A DNA stretch of 38,467 nucleotides from VSJD01 sp041653875 (GTDB lineage Bacteria; Verrucomicrobiota; Kiritimatiellia; JAAZAB01), in contig JBAZEM010000024.1 of assembly GCA_041653875.1 (NCBI GenBank), positions 1 through 38,467 of the forward strand, read 5' to 3'. The notes beneath the pieces were generated by a model. The model searched no databases and was not told the origin of the DNA. It worked only from the letters and a program-made list of their open reading frames with translations. Below are positions 24,363-32,267 of the stretch, in pieces. The translations under genes were made by a program, and so were the position numbers. How positions within the stretch are numbered: the stretch's first letter is position 1; each line of letters begins with the position of its first letter.

Positions 24363-25630
24363 CCGATCAGGCGGCCGTCGAAGAGCGCCGCCAGGTCACG
24401 GCGGACATCGGCCTCGGAAACCGGGCGGCCGGCCCGCGCCAGATCGTCGTATTTCGAAGCCAGCACGTCCCCGATAATTGCGCGGGAGTGCGTCCACTTG
24501 TAGATGAGCTGATCCAGTATCCGGCAATCGGAATGCTGGGGAATAAAGGAAAGTCCCAGCAATTCCAGGCGCATGGCGGTGATCTCGCGGATCAGGGATG
24601 GGTTATTGAGGAACCACCAGCAGCCGAACGGCACGATGTTTTTGAATTTGCGGGCGGCCACGCACAGGCCATGCATGTTCTCGCGCGCCAAGAAGGTCGC
24701 CAGAAAGGTCACGTCGCCGAAATCGCGCGCCAGGTTTTCCAGGGCGGCGATATCCGCCTGACCGACCGAATCGCCCGCGTCGCCCAGCTCCGGGTTGGCC
24801 GCCTTGCGCGCGCCAATCATGAGCGCCACGGGAACACCCAGTTCGCGCGCCACCGGAATGACCGCCTTGACAATGAGATCGGCAAGGCTGTCGACATTCC
24901 AACATTCTGCAGAATGTTGGAATGTTGCGTCCCCCATATCGCCGTAACGGAACGTGGGCGCCAAGCTGATGGCCATATATCGGGCCTCGATTTTTTGGCG
25001 CCAGTCAGCGAGATAACGGCGGACTTCACTTAGAGTCCGCCCGGAGAGCGACGTATCCACGGCATAGCCCAGGGCTTTGAGCACACCGGCGCTCCGCGGC
25101 CAATCTTTGAGGGCGCTATCCAGCCGCAGGGCGGCGAGAAAGCGCGGATCGCGTTCAAACCCTTTTTCCCAGACCGCGCGTTCCGCCGGGTTCAGAGGAT
25201 CGTTGGTCATATAGACGCGCTCCACTCCGGCCAGCTTGAACACCTGGTCCGCGTGACCGCGCACCGTCTGCGCCGCAAAATACGCTCGGATATCGGATAG
25301 ACTTTCAGTATTGGCGTTCAAGCCCAGGGCCTGGAGGACGGTCAGCACTCCCCGGCAGGCTTCCGAAACCGGTGTGCGCTCGACAAACAACTCCCGCCAG
25401 ATCAGGTCCGCCTGCGCCGCTTTCGACATGGCCCGGAAGGCTTTATAAGTTATTCCCGGCCGGGCGCGCAACACTTCCGCCACGAGGTAGTGATAGGTCA
25501 GCAGTTCGTCGATCCCCCACAGCAGGAGCGGCCCCATGGCCGGATCGAAAAGGTGCGTGTGAATGTCGGTCACCGGAATGCGGGCGAACACGTCGGCAAC
25601 AACCGTATGCATTGGCTTCATAACTGACAT
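24353..25630 (-). CDS. Amidohydrolase-superfamily protein, uronate isomerase-like
   Basis: A 425-aa TIM-barrel metalloenzyme candidate. The metal-binding HxH is in VTDIHTHLFDP (His24, His26). The C-terminal half has FGCWWFLNNPSLIREI and PQHSDCRILDQLIYKW, which resemble the glucuronate/uronate isomerase (UxaC) branch of the superfamily, and length fits that branch. If so it would interconvert hexuronates and ketoacids in the cytosol, in keeping with the carbohydrate genes of the window, but identity to true UxaC looks low and a hydrolase role is possible. No good ribosome-binding site precedes 25630; ATGs at 25621 and 25612 are alternatives. The stop lies in an 8-bp repeat array. Confidence 0.7.
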   Translation of the reverse strand: MSVMKPMHTVVADVFARIPVTDIHTHLFDPAMGPLLLWGIDELLTYHYLVAEVLRARPGITYKAFRAMSKAAQADLIWRELFVERTPVSEACRGVLTVLQALGLNANTESLSDIRAYFAAQTVRGHADQVFKLAGVERVYMTNDPLNPAERAVWEKGFERDPRFLAALRLDSALKDWPRSAGVLKALGYAVDTSLSGRTLSEVRRYLADWRQKIEARYMAISLAPTFRYGDMGDATFQHSAECWNVDSLADLIVKAVIPVARELGVPVALMIGARKAANPELGDAGDSVGQADIAALENLARDFGDVTFLATFLARENMHGLCVAARKFKNIVPFGCWWFLNNPSLIREITAMRLELLGLSFIPQHSDCRILDQLIYKWTHSRAIIGDVLASKYDDLARAGRPVSEADVRRDLAALFDGRLIGRN

Positions 25631-25651
25631 TGCGCACCCGTTGTTATATTG

Positions 25652-25745
25652 AGCGATTTAACGATTCAGTGATTTAGCGATTGAAGCAATGAATTTAGTT
25701 CGGTCTTAAACCGCTCAATCACTCAATCAATGAATCACTGAATTA
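25652..25745. repeat. Facing 8-bp tandem arrays between amidohydrolase and aminotransferase genes
   Basis: Units GAGCGATT, TAACGATT, CAGTGATT, TAGCGATT (25652-25683) face CTCAATCA, CTCAATCA, ATGAATCA, CTGAATTA (25713-25744), giving an imperfect hairpin. The right arm overlaps the last codons of the aminotransferase gene. Confidence 0.85.
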
Positions 25746-27102
25746 CTTCAGCGATCGCTTCCTCGAACACGCCGATGGACTCGCGCAGGGCGTCCTCGGC
25801 GATCGTCAGGGGCGGGGCGATTTTCAGGCATTCGCCGCCAATCCCAACCGGCGCGAACATCAGCAGGCCCTTCTGCAAGCAGGCCACATTGATCTTGACC
25901 GCCAGCTCCGCATCGGGCTCCTTCGTGCCGGGCTTCACCACCTGGATGCCGGCCACCAAGCCTTTGCCGTGCGCACAGCCCAGCACGGACGGATATTTTC
26001 CCTGGATGCGCTGAATTTCCGGCATCAGGATCCTGCCCAGCTTCGCCGCGCGCTCCACCAGGCGTTCCTTCTTGATGAGCTTCAGGTTGGCGATCGCCGC
26101 CGCCACCGGCAAGGGCGAGCCGGAATGCGTGGAGGTCATGGAGCCGGGCGCATACAACCCCTGGATGTCTTTCCGCCCGATGACCGCCGCAATGGGCAGG
26201 GAGGAGGAAATGCCCTTGCCGCAGGCGATCAGGTCGGGCTTGACGCCGTAATGCTCGAAGCAAAACATCTTGCCGGTCCGGCCGAAACCCGCCTGCACTT
26301 CGTCGAAGGTCATAATGATGTCATGCTCGCGGCAAAACGCCTCCATCTTTTTGGCGTATTCCACCGGCATGAAATCGGGGCCGATGCCCTGGTAACTTTC
26401 GGTGATCACGCCCGCGATATCCTTGAAGTTGACGCCCTTGTTTTTAAGCGTTTCAACGAACAGGTCGAACGAGGTGTCCTCGTTTTTGTAGCCGTCCGGG
26501 AACGGAACCTGCACAAAGGAGGGGTCCAAAGGGCCCAGCCACTTTTTCAGCCGCGGCATACCGCCGGCCAGTTGCGCGCCCATGGTGCGCCCGTGAAACG
26601 CGTTCTGGAAGGAAACGATATAGCGCTTCCGCGGCCCGTATTTTTCCATGGCATAGGTCTTGGCCATTTTGATGCAGTTTTCGGTGGCTTCACTGCCGGT
26701 GCTGAGCAGGAAGACGCTGTAATTTTTGGGGCTCGGCGAGAGCGCCTGCAGCATCGTGGTCAGTTCGGCCCGCTTTTCGTGCACGAACACATAGGAGGCC
26801 AGCAGGCCCTGCTCGATCTCGTCCTTGAGCGCCCGGGCGATTTCCTTGCGGCCATGGCCGGCGTTGGCGATCAGCACGCCCGAGGACCAGTCGATCCAGC
26901 GGTTGCCCCATTTGTCGCTGACAATAAAATTATCGGCCTTGTGCCAGACGATCGGGGGCTGGCCGGACATCGAGCGCGGCTCCGACTGCTGCAGTTTTTT
27001 AAAGATCGGCAGGGATTGCGGCACGGGAATACTGGTCTTGATCGTGCGGTATTTTGTGTTGATTTTCTCGGTTTGAACCGGTTGCAGACTATAACTTGCC
27101 AT
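25735..27102 (-). CDS. Class III aminotransferase (4-aminobutyrate aminotransferase-like)
   Basis: A 455-aa PLP enzyme of fold type I. Visible are the substrate/cofactor segments LLSTGSEATENCIKMAK and FQNAFHGRTMGA, the cofactor-binding Asp in IMTFDEVQAGFGRTG, and the Schiff-base lysine Lys296 in ACGKGISSSLPIAAVIG. The family includes GABA, ornithine and diamine aminotransferases; overall similarity favours the GabT-like group but the amino donor is uncertain. The start at 27102 (MASYSLQ) has GGGAG about 8-9 nt upstream; the open frame to 27210 has no homologous leader. The N-terminal 40 residues (TKYRTIKTSIPVPQS) are normal for GabT-like enzymes. Confidence 0.9.
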   Translation of the reverse strand: MASYSLQPVQTEKINTKYRTIKTSIPVPQSLPIFKKLQQSEPRSMSGQPPIVWHKADNFIVSDKWGNRWIDWSSGVLIANAGHGRKEIARALKDEIEQGLLASYVFVHEKRAELTTMLQALSPSPKNYSVFLLSTGSEATENCIKMAKTYAMEKYGPRKRYIVSFQNAFHGRTMGAQLAGGMPRLKKWLGPLDPSFVQVPFPDGYKNEDTSFDLFVETLKNKGVNFKDIAGVITESYQGIGPDFMPVEYAKKMEAFCREHDIIMTFDEVQAGFGRTGKMFCFEHYGVKPDLIACGKGISSSLPIAAVIGRKDIQGLYAPGSMTSTHSGSPLPVAAAIANLKLIKKERLVERAAKLGRILMPEIQRIQGKYPSVLGCAHGKGLVAGIQVVKPGTKEPDAELAVKINVACLQKGLLMFAPVGIGGECLKIAPPLTIAEDALRESIGVFEEAIAEVIQ

Positions 27103-27398
27103 TTTGAATTTCTCCCGATTGGTTGGCCCATAATTCCACGATCCGAACGACAGCGATTTCCTTTTCGAAACAGGGCGCGTAAAATGAAAAGTAAAAAATT
27201 GCCACGCCAATTTGTAGTGTCAGACGACTTGGAATGCAAGGCTTTTCCACGAAAATACCGGCAGGAGGGCTTCTGCCGCCCCCGCTGAAAATTCAGCCCA
27301 GACGCCTATTCGGGAATCTCGGGCGCTTATATCGCGCGCCCTGGGGCGCCACAGTTCCGCTCGGATTCTGCTTCCAATATCCGCATGCAGACAATACA
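27103..27398. other. Divergent intergenic region, no gene seen
   Basis: About 300 bp between the aminotransferase (minus) and the TPR operon (plus). An open frame upstream of the TPR gene runs back to 27234, but its translation is not protein-like and no signal peptide could be placed there. Promoters for both directions must lie here; I see no convincing -35/-10 pair and none of the repeat arrays found in other gaps. Confidence 0.4.
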
Positions 27399-30005
27399 AT
27401 GCCGAGCGTCATCACATTGCCCATGAGTGCATACCCATATTATTTATCGAGGGCGGCCGGCGCCCGCCGTCGCACCGACAGCCTGTTTATATGGGCCGGT
27501 TTGCCGATGGCGGCATGTTTGCTGGCCGCAACTTTTTTGGCGGCCGCGCCGGCGGCGATGGCCGCGCCACCCGTCCCAACTTCCGACCTGCTCGCCGACA
27601 GCCGCCGTGCATTGGAAGACGAATTATATGACGTTGCTTACGCCAAACTGACCCATTACCTGCAACAGGCCGCCGCACCCGGGGAGCGCCGCGAGGGCAT
27701 TCTCCTTCTGGCCCAGACGCTGTATGGTCAGAAACGCTACCAGGACATGTTGCAACTATTGGAGCAAAACAGGAAATTGGCCGCCGGTTCGCCGCAAGCG
27801 GACGCTTTCGAATTCTGGCTGGCCATGGCCAACTTCGAACAAAAACAGTGGGCCCAAGCGGCGGGCGCCTGTCAAAGGCTCGACCGGGATTATCCGCAAT
27901 CATCCTACCTGCCCCGCGCCCTGCGTTTGCGGGCGCGGGCTTTGCTCCGACAGGGCCAGACCAACGCGGCCGCGGCCTGTTTCGCGCGTTTTGCGGACCT
28001 GTACGAAAACACGCCGGAAGGCCCGGCCAATCGCCTGGACTGGGCCGAGACGCTCATTAATTCAGGCAGGATCGATGCGGCCCGCGAAGTGCTGGAACAC
28101 ATGCCCAGCACGCACCCGGAAACGCGCGCGGGCCAGGAACATCTAAGCATGCTGGGGCGCATTTACCTGGACGAGCGCGCCTGGAACAAGGCCCGCGCCG
28201 CCTATACCCCCTTGGCCAACCTGCGCAATGTCCCCGACGAATACCGCGCCACGGCCTTTCTGGCGCTGGCCGAGATTGCCGCCGCTCAAAGCAACCTGGT
28301 CGAAGCCCTCGGCCTGTTGGATCGCGGCATCGAACAGCTCGCCGATCCCGCCTTGAAAGGGATCTGCAACCTGCGCAAAGGCAAACTGCTTCTGAAAATG
28401 GATAAAACCGATGAAGGCGTCGCGCTCGTCCGCAGTTTCGTGGCGGAGCAGTCCACCAACGCGCTGGCCCGTGAAGTCCAGATGGAATTGGCCCAGACCC
28501 TGGCGGACAAGGGACTCGCCGACAAAGCCCTGCGCGAATTTCAAAATTACCTGGAAACATTTTCCGACCCGGCGGGCACAGCGCGCGCCCAGCAGGGCAA
28601 AGGCCGGGCATTGTTCAACCTCGGCCGTTTCAATGAAGCCACGCCGGCTTTCGAAAAGGCTTGCGAGGGGGAGCCGAACCAATTGGAAGCGGCCCGCAAC
28701 CGCCTGTACGTCGGCGATGCGCACGTGGCCGCCGGCCAATACAAACTGGCGATCGAATCCTATGCGCGCGTTCAAACGCAATGGCCGGAAACCCCGGCCG
28801 CCGATCGGGCCGCCTTCCAGATCGCCGAGTGTTGGGCCCGGCTGGACGAACCCGCCCGCGCCAAAACGCTTTTCTGGGATCTGGCCGACAAGGATCCCGA
28901 CGGCGAACTGACGCCCGCGGCCCTTCTGCGCATCGCCGACATCGAGTTCACGCAAGGGCATGCAGACACCGCGCGCGCCATGTATAACGATATCAGCCGC
29001 GCCTATCCCAATTCCACCCGGTCCCGCGCTCTCCTCGGACTGGGGCTGATCGAATATCGCGCGGACCGATTCGGCGCGGCCCTGGATTATTTCGAGCAGG
29101 CCCATGGCGCCTGCCCCACCGGCGACGTGGCCGATCGCGTCATGTACCTGGGCGCCTGGTGCCGGGTCCGGCTGGGCCAGGGCGAACCGGCCGTGGCCGC
29201 CTTCCGAACCTTTGTCGAGCGCCACCCCAATTCCACCTGGGCGCCGGACGCGCTTTTCTGGACAAGCGAGTGCGATTACAACCACGGCCGTTACGGCCCG
29301 GCCGAAACCGGCTTTCTAACGGTGGCCAGCCGATACCCCAAGGGGGCCATCGCCGACACCGCGCTGTTCTGGGCCGGCCGCGCGGCGCTGAGACAAAACG
29401 AATTCCGCTGCGCCAACAATCATTTCGCCTTGCTGATCAAGGAATATCCCGCCAGCCCCAGGCGCCCGGAAGCCCGTTATTACCAGGCCAACGCGCTGTG
29501 CGAACTGGGCGAATTCACCGCCGCCATTCTGATCTTCGATGACCTGATCAAGCAGTTCCCCGGCCATGAGTTGAACGAAAGCGCCTGGTTCCGGAAGGGC
29601 GACTGTCAGTTCACCCTCGGCGCGGATAATCCCAAGCGCTACGATGAAGCGCTGTCCTCCTACCAGACCATCCTTGACCGGCCGGCGGCGACACCACAGG
29701 CCCGCCTGCAGGCCGAATATAAAATCGGCCGGTGCCTGGAAAAAGCGGGCCGGCTGGCGGACGCTTTCGAGCATTACATGAACGGGGTGTATCTCTATTA
29801 CAAAACAGCCGATCGTTCGCCGGAGGACTCGGTCTGGTTCACACGCGCCGCATTCCAGGCCGCCGCATTGAAGGAAACCGAAAAAAGCTGGCGCAAGGCC
29901 GCCGCCATTTACCAGCGCGTTGTGGATGCGGATGTGTCCTCCAGCAGCGAGGCCCGGGAGCGCATCGATCGCCTGCGCGCGGAACATTGGCTGTATTTTT
30001 ACTGA
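27399..30005 (+). CDS. Exported TPR-repeat protein
   Basis: About 868 aa from ATG 27399 (ATG 27423 is equally possible; neither has a Shine-Dalgarno). A signal peptide, LPMAACLLAATFLAAAPAAMA, ends about 65 residues in, so the product is periplasmic or outer-membrane bound. The rest is a long array of tetratricopeptide helix pairs, with recurrent patterns like A..YQ...YP.S..A..A...LG and a YbgF/BamD-like FVERHPNSTWAPDALFW, typical of scaffold proteins of the Tol-Pal and BAM type. It lies 11 bp before exbB, so it is part of the same operon and probably a partner of the envelope motor. No catalytic motif. Confidence 0.85.
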   Translation: MPSVITLPMSAYPYYLSRAAGARRRTDSLFIWAGLPMAACLLAATFLAAAPAAMAAPPVPTSDLLADSRRALEDELYDVAYAKLTHYLQQAAAPGERREGILLLAQTLYGQKRYQDMLQLLEQNRKLAAGSPQADAFEFWLAMANFEQKQWAQAAGACQRLDRDYPQSSYLPRALRLRARALLRQGQTNAAAACFARFADLYENTPEGPANRLDWAETLINSGRIDAAREVLEHMPSTHPETRAGQEHLSMLGRIYLDERAWNKARAAYTPLANLRNVPDEYRATAFLALAEIAAAQSNLVEALGLLDRGIEQLADPALKGICNLRKGKLLLKMDKTDEGVALVRSFVAEQSTNALAREVQMELAQTLADKGLADKALREFQNYLETFSDPAGTARAQQGKGRALFNLGRFNEATPAFEKACEGEPNQLEAARNRLYVGDAHVAAGQYKLAIESYARVQTQWPETPAADRAAFQIAECWARLDEPARAKTLFWDLADKDPDGELTPAALLRIADIEFTQGHADTARAMYNDISRAYPNSTRSRALLGLGLIEYRADRFGAALDYFEQAHGACPTGDVADRVMYLGAWCRVRLGQGEPAVAAFRTFVERHPNSTWAPDALFWTSECDYNHGRYGPAETGFLTVASRYPKGAIADTALFWAGRAALRQNEFRCANNHFALLIKEYPASPRRPEARYYQANALCELGEFTAAILIFDDLIKQFPGHELNESAWFRKGDCQFTLGADNPKRYDEALSSYQTILDRPAATPQARLQAEYKIGRCLEKAGRLADAFEHYMNGVYLYYKTADRSPEDSVWFTRAAFQAAALKETEKSWRKAAAIYQRVVDADVSSSSEARERIDRLRAEHWLYFY

Positions 30006-30016
30006 AAGGAAATATT

Positions 30017-30790
30017 ATGTTCACGTTCATTCAAGAGGGTGGATTGGTCATGTGGGCGATTCTGGCCGGAGGGGTCGTCGCATTGGCCGTTTTCCTGGAA
30101 CGCTTTTTCCATGTGCACCGGGCCAAGATTAAAACCGCCGATTTTTTAAAGGGCATCTGCAACATCCTCCGGCGCGGAAACGTCAACGAAGCCGTCAGCA
30201 TTTGCGACGACACGCCCGGTCCGGCGGCCCACATCGTGCGCGCCGCCATCCTGCATTACGATCGAAACCGGGAGGTGATCTCCCAGGCGATCGACGCCGC
30301 GGCGCTCACCGAAATCGCGCGCATGGAAAGACGTTTCGGCATCCTGGCCACCATTGCGCAAATCGCGCCGCTCATGGGTGTGCTGGGCACGGTGCTGGGC
30401 ATGATCCAGACGGTTCTCGTCATTCAGCAAAAAGCGCCCCTGGTCCAGGTCGGCGACCTGGCCGCCGGTCTCTGGCAGGCCCTGCTGACCACCGCCGCCG
30501 GCCTGGTCGTGGCGATGTTCAGTTATATCGGATATAATCTATTGGTGTCCAAGGTGGATGTCATCGCGCTTGACATGGAGTGGGCCGCGGGTGAAATTCT
30601 CGCGTTTTTTGCCGGCTGCGGGTCGCCTTCCGCCATGGAGGCCCTTGGCGGCGCTGGCAGCCGCGGCGGTGACGCCGTGGCCGCCCGCCGTCGCCCCGGG
30701 GGCTATGGTGGGCAGGCCGAAGGGATCCACGCCCTCACGGGCGCGGCTACCCTGAGCCGAAATTCATATACATCAAGGACAGACGCATGA
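30017..30790 (+). CDS. ExbB/TolQ/MotA-family protein with repeat-derived tail
   Basis: A 257-aa inner-membrane protein. ExbB-like features: an N-terminal helix followed by FLERFFHVHRAK, a cytoplasmic loop, then helix 2 with IAPLMGVLGTVLGM (Thr125) and helix 3 with GLWQALLTTAAGLVVAM. The nearly invariant Glu of the GIxEAL motif (Glu176 in E. coli ExbB) is Gln154 here, while the following Thr159 is kept. From about residue 214 to 245 the sequence (SRGGDAVAARRRPGGYGG...) comes from an interspersed repeat also at 21897. AAAGGA lies 6 nt before ATG 30017; the longer open frame to 29732 overlaps the TPR gene and is rejected. The stop overlaps the exbD start (ATGA). Confidence 0.9.
   Translation: MFTFIQEGGLVMWAILAGGVVALAVFLERFFHVHRAKIKTADFLKGICNILRRGNVNEAVSICDDTPGPAAHIVRAAILHYDRNREVISQAIDAAALTEIARMERRFGILATIAQIAPLMGVLGTVLGMIQTVLVIQQKAPLVQVGDLAAGLWQALLTTAAGLVVAMFSYIGYNLLVSKVDVIALDMEWAAGEILAFFAGCGSPSAMEALGGAGSRGGDAVAARRRPGGYGGQAEGIHALTGAATLSRNSYTSRTDA
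30656..30750 (+). repeat. Interspersed repeat encoding the ExbB C-terminal tail
   Basis: The first 44 bp (30657-30700) are identical to 21897-21940. After a 1-bp indel the similarity continues (GGGCAGGCCGAAG, ATCCACGCC) and both copies end in GCGCGGCTAC. The intergenic copy contains an additional CCCGCCTGCAACGCT hairpin module that is absent here. Confidence 0.88.
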
Positions 30791-31245
30791 CCTCCTCACG
30801 CGAACAGGCAGGCATTCGCTGGCGGCGCTACCGGCCCCGGCAGAGGTTGTTCCACAATCCATTTGGACTCATACCGCTCGTCAATCTGGCGCTCCTCATT
30901 ATGCTGTTCATGCTCTTGCACGCCTCGTTCGTGCGTCAACCATCTTCCGCCGTCCAACTGCCCACCGCCGCGTTCCTCGCCGGCACGCCATACGGGCTAA
31001 TGGTGGCGACCTTGACCCAGGAGGGCCTGTTTTTTTTCAATGACGAACGGGTCACGATCGAGGAACTGGCCTCGGCCTTTCGTCATGCCGTCCGCGACCG
31101 CAAGACCACCGCCATCACGATCGAAGCCGATGTGCGCGTGCCGTACGGCGTCATTCTGCGCGTCATGAACATGGCCACGACCGCCGGGCTCCAACAAATC
31201 AACCTGGCTACCCGTCCATCCTTTGGCGAAGAGGTTATGCCATGA
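30787..31245 (+). CDS. ExbD/TolR-family protein lacking the transmembrane Asp
   Basis: A 152-aa bitopic protein: basic cytoplasmic N-terminus, one transmembrane helix (about 26-48, FGLIPLVNLALLIMLFML), then a periplasmic domain with the ExbD pattern (VTIEELASAFRHAV, ITIEADVRVPYGVILRVMNMATTAGL..INLAT). In ExbD and TolR the helix begins with P-x-x-D, the Asp being required for proton use (Asp25, Asp23 in E. coli). Here the position is Asn33 (codon AAT). Start overlaps the exbB stop by 4 bp, with AAGGA upstream; its own stop overlaps the next gene in the same way. Confidence 0.88.
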   Translation: MTSSREQAGIRWRRYRPRQRLFHNPFGLIPLVNLALLIMLFMLLHASFVRQPSSAVQLPTAAFLAGTPYGLMVATLTQEGLFFFNDERVTIEELASAFRHAVRDRKTTAITIEADVRVPYGVILRVMNMATTAGLQQINLATRPSFGEEVMP

Positions 31246-31955
31246 ACACGCGCGTTGCCATAGCGCGGCGCGACGCGGCGGCGGCCGGCGTTATCGCACT
31301 CGCCGCGGCGGCATTGCTCTTTGCCTGGTCGCCGGCCCTGCGACCGGGTTCCCCGCCCTTGCGCTTGACGCCGCCGGCCATCGTATATTCCCCCGCGCTC
31401 CTGACGGACGGCGACCATCAGGAGCAATACGACGAATGGGATGCCGCGCATTCCCCGGCGCTGATCGCGCTTTCCGCCGCCATGATGCTGCCCCCGGCCA
31501 AACGCGGCCAGGCCGACGCCGTCATACCGCCGCTCGACGCGCCTGCGCCTCGCCTCCCTTTCCCGGATATGCCGGCCACGGAACGGAACGATCGGATTCC
31601 CCTGTTGACTCCGCCGCGTCCCATGACTCCTCTGGCGCCCCAACGCCTCGCGCATCCCGGCCCGCGGCCGCCGGCGCCATCGACTTTGCGAATGGGCCTG
31701 GCCGGCGATTTGCAAGGCCATGCGGTCGATCTTGCGCCCATGCTCGAACTGCGCGAGCCCGCCGCACCCTGGTCGTTCAGCGCCGTCCTGCGCTATGACG
31801 AGAAAGGCCGGGTCCAAAGCGTCTTGCTGGAAACGGCGGAGTTCGCCCCATCCCTGCGCGATGAAGTCGTCCGGCGCCTGTATCGATGCCGGGTGACGCC
31901 GAGCGGCGCGCCCGGCGAGGGCCGCCTGACAGTCTCCGGCCCCGGGAGGCCGTGA
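31242..31955 (+). CDS. TonB-like protein, divergent
   Basis: A 237-aa protein laid out like TonB or TolA: short N-terminus, one hydrophobic helix (about 13-30, very Ala-rich), a long Pro-rich spacer (about 70-160, with PPLDAPAPRLPFP, PPRPMTPLAPQ), and a small C-terminal domain (about 175-237: WSFSAVLRYDEKGRVQSVLLE..., EVVRRLYRCRVTP) with the G-x-V strand and final helix of the TonB fold. The transmembrane SxxxH pattern of TonB/TolA is absent. It starts within the exbD stop (ATGA), so the three are translationally coupled. Identification rests on layout and operon position more than on sequence. Confidence 0.65.
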   Translation: MNTRVAIARRDAAAAGVIALAAAALLFAWSPALRPGSPPLRLTPPAIVYSPALLTDGDHQEQYDEWDAAHSPALIALSAAMMLPPAKRGQADAVIPPLDAPAPRLPFPDMPATERNDRIPLLTPPRPMTPLAPQRLAHPGPRPPAPSTLRMGLAGDLQGHAVDLAPMLELREPAAPWSFSAVLRYDEKGRVQSVLLETAEFAPSLRDEVVRRLYRCRVTPSGAPGEGRLTVSGPGRP

Positions 31956-32249
31956 CGACATGGCCGCTTATTTTTATTTCGGATTTCGGATTTTTGATTT
32001 CGGATTTTCCATCCTGGGCGGATGCTTCCGACATGAAAAATCAGCAATCCGAGATCCGCAATTATAAACGAATCGGCGGTTGTATTCCTGCCGCCTTGGT
32101 TGTAAATTAGCGATGACACATGAGGTTATTGGGTTCACGGTTCAATGGCTCAACGGTTGTTGCGGCGGCCATAAAGAAAATCACGCGGAGGAACTGGAGT
32201 CATTCTCTCGATTCCACCCTCCAACCGTTGAACCGTGAACCGCTGAACC
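31956..32249. repeat. Intergenic block with two pairs of facing tandem arrays
   Basis: About 310 bp lie between the TonB-like gene and hisD. The first pair has ATTTCGG-type units (31975-32006) facing AATCCGAG-type units (32037-32066). The second pair has GGTTCAAT, GGCTCAAC units (32135-32161) facing GTTGAACCGTGAACCGCTG (32222-32248), ending right at the possible hisD ATG 32250. No gene seen between them. Confidence 0.85.
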
Positions 32250-32267
32250 ATGCCAAGATTATATGCC

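Noticed and set aside
29732..30016. N-terminal extension of ExbB to 29732
   Set aside because: It overlaps the end of the TPR gene in another frame; AAAGGA precedes ATG 30017, which starts a normal ExbB.
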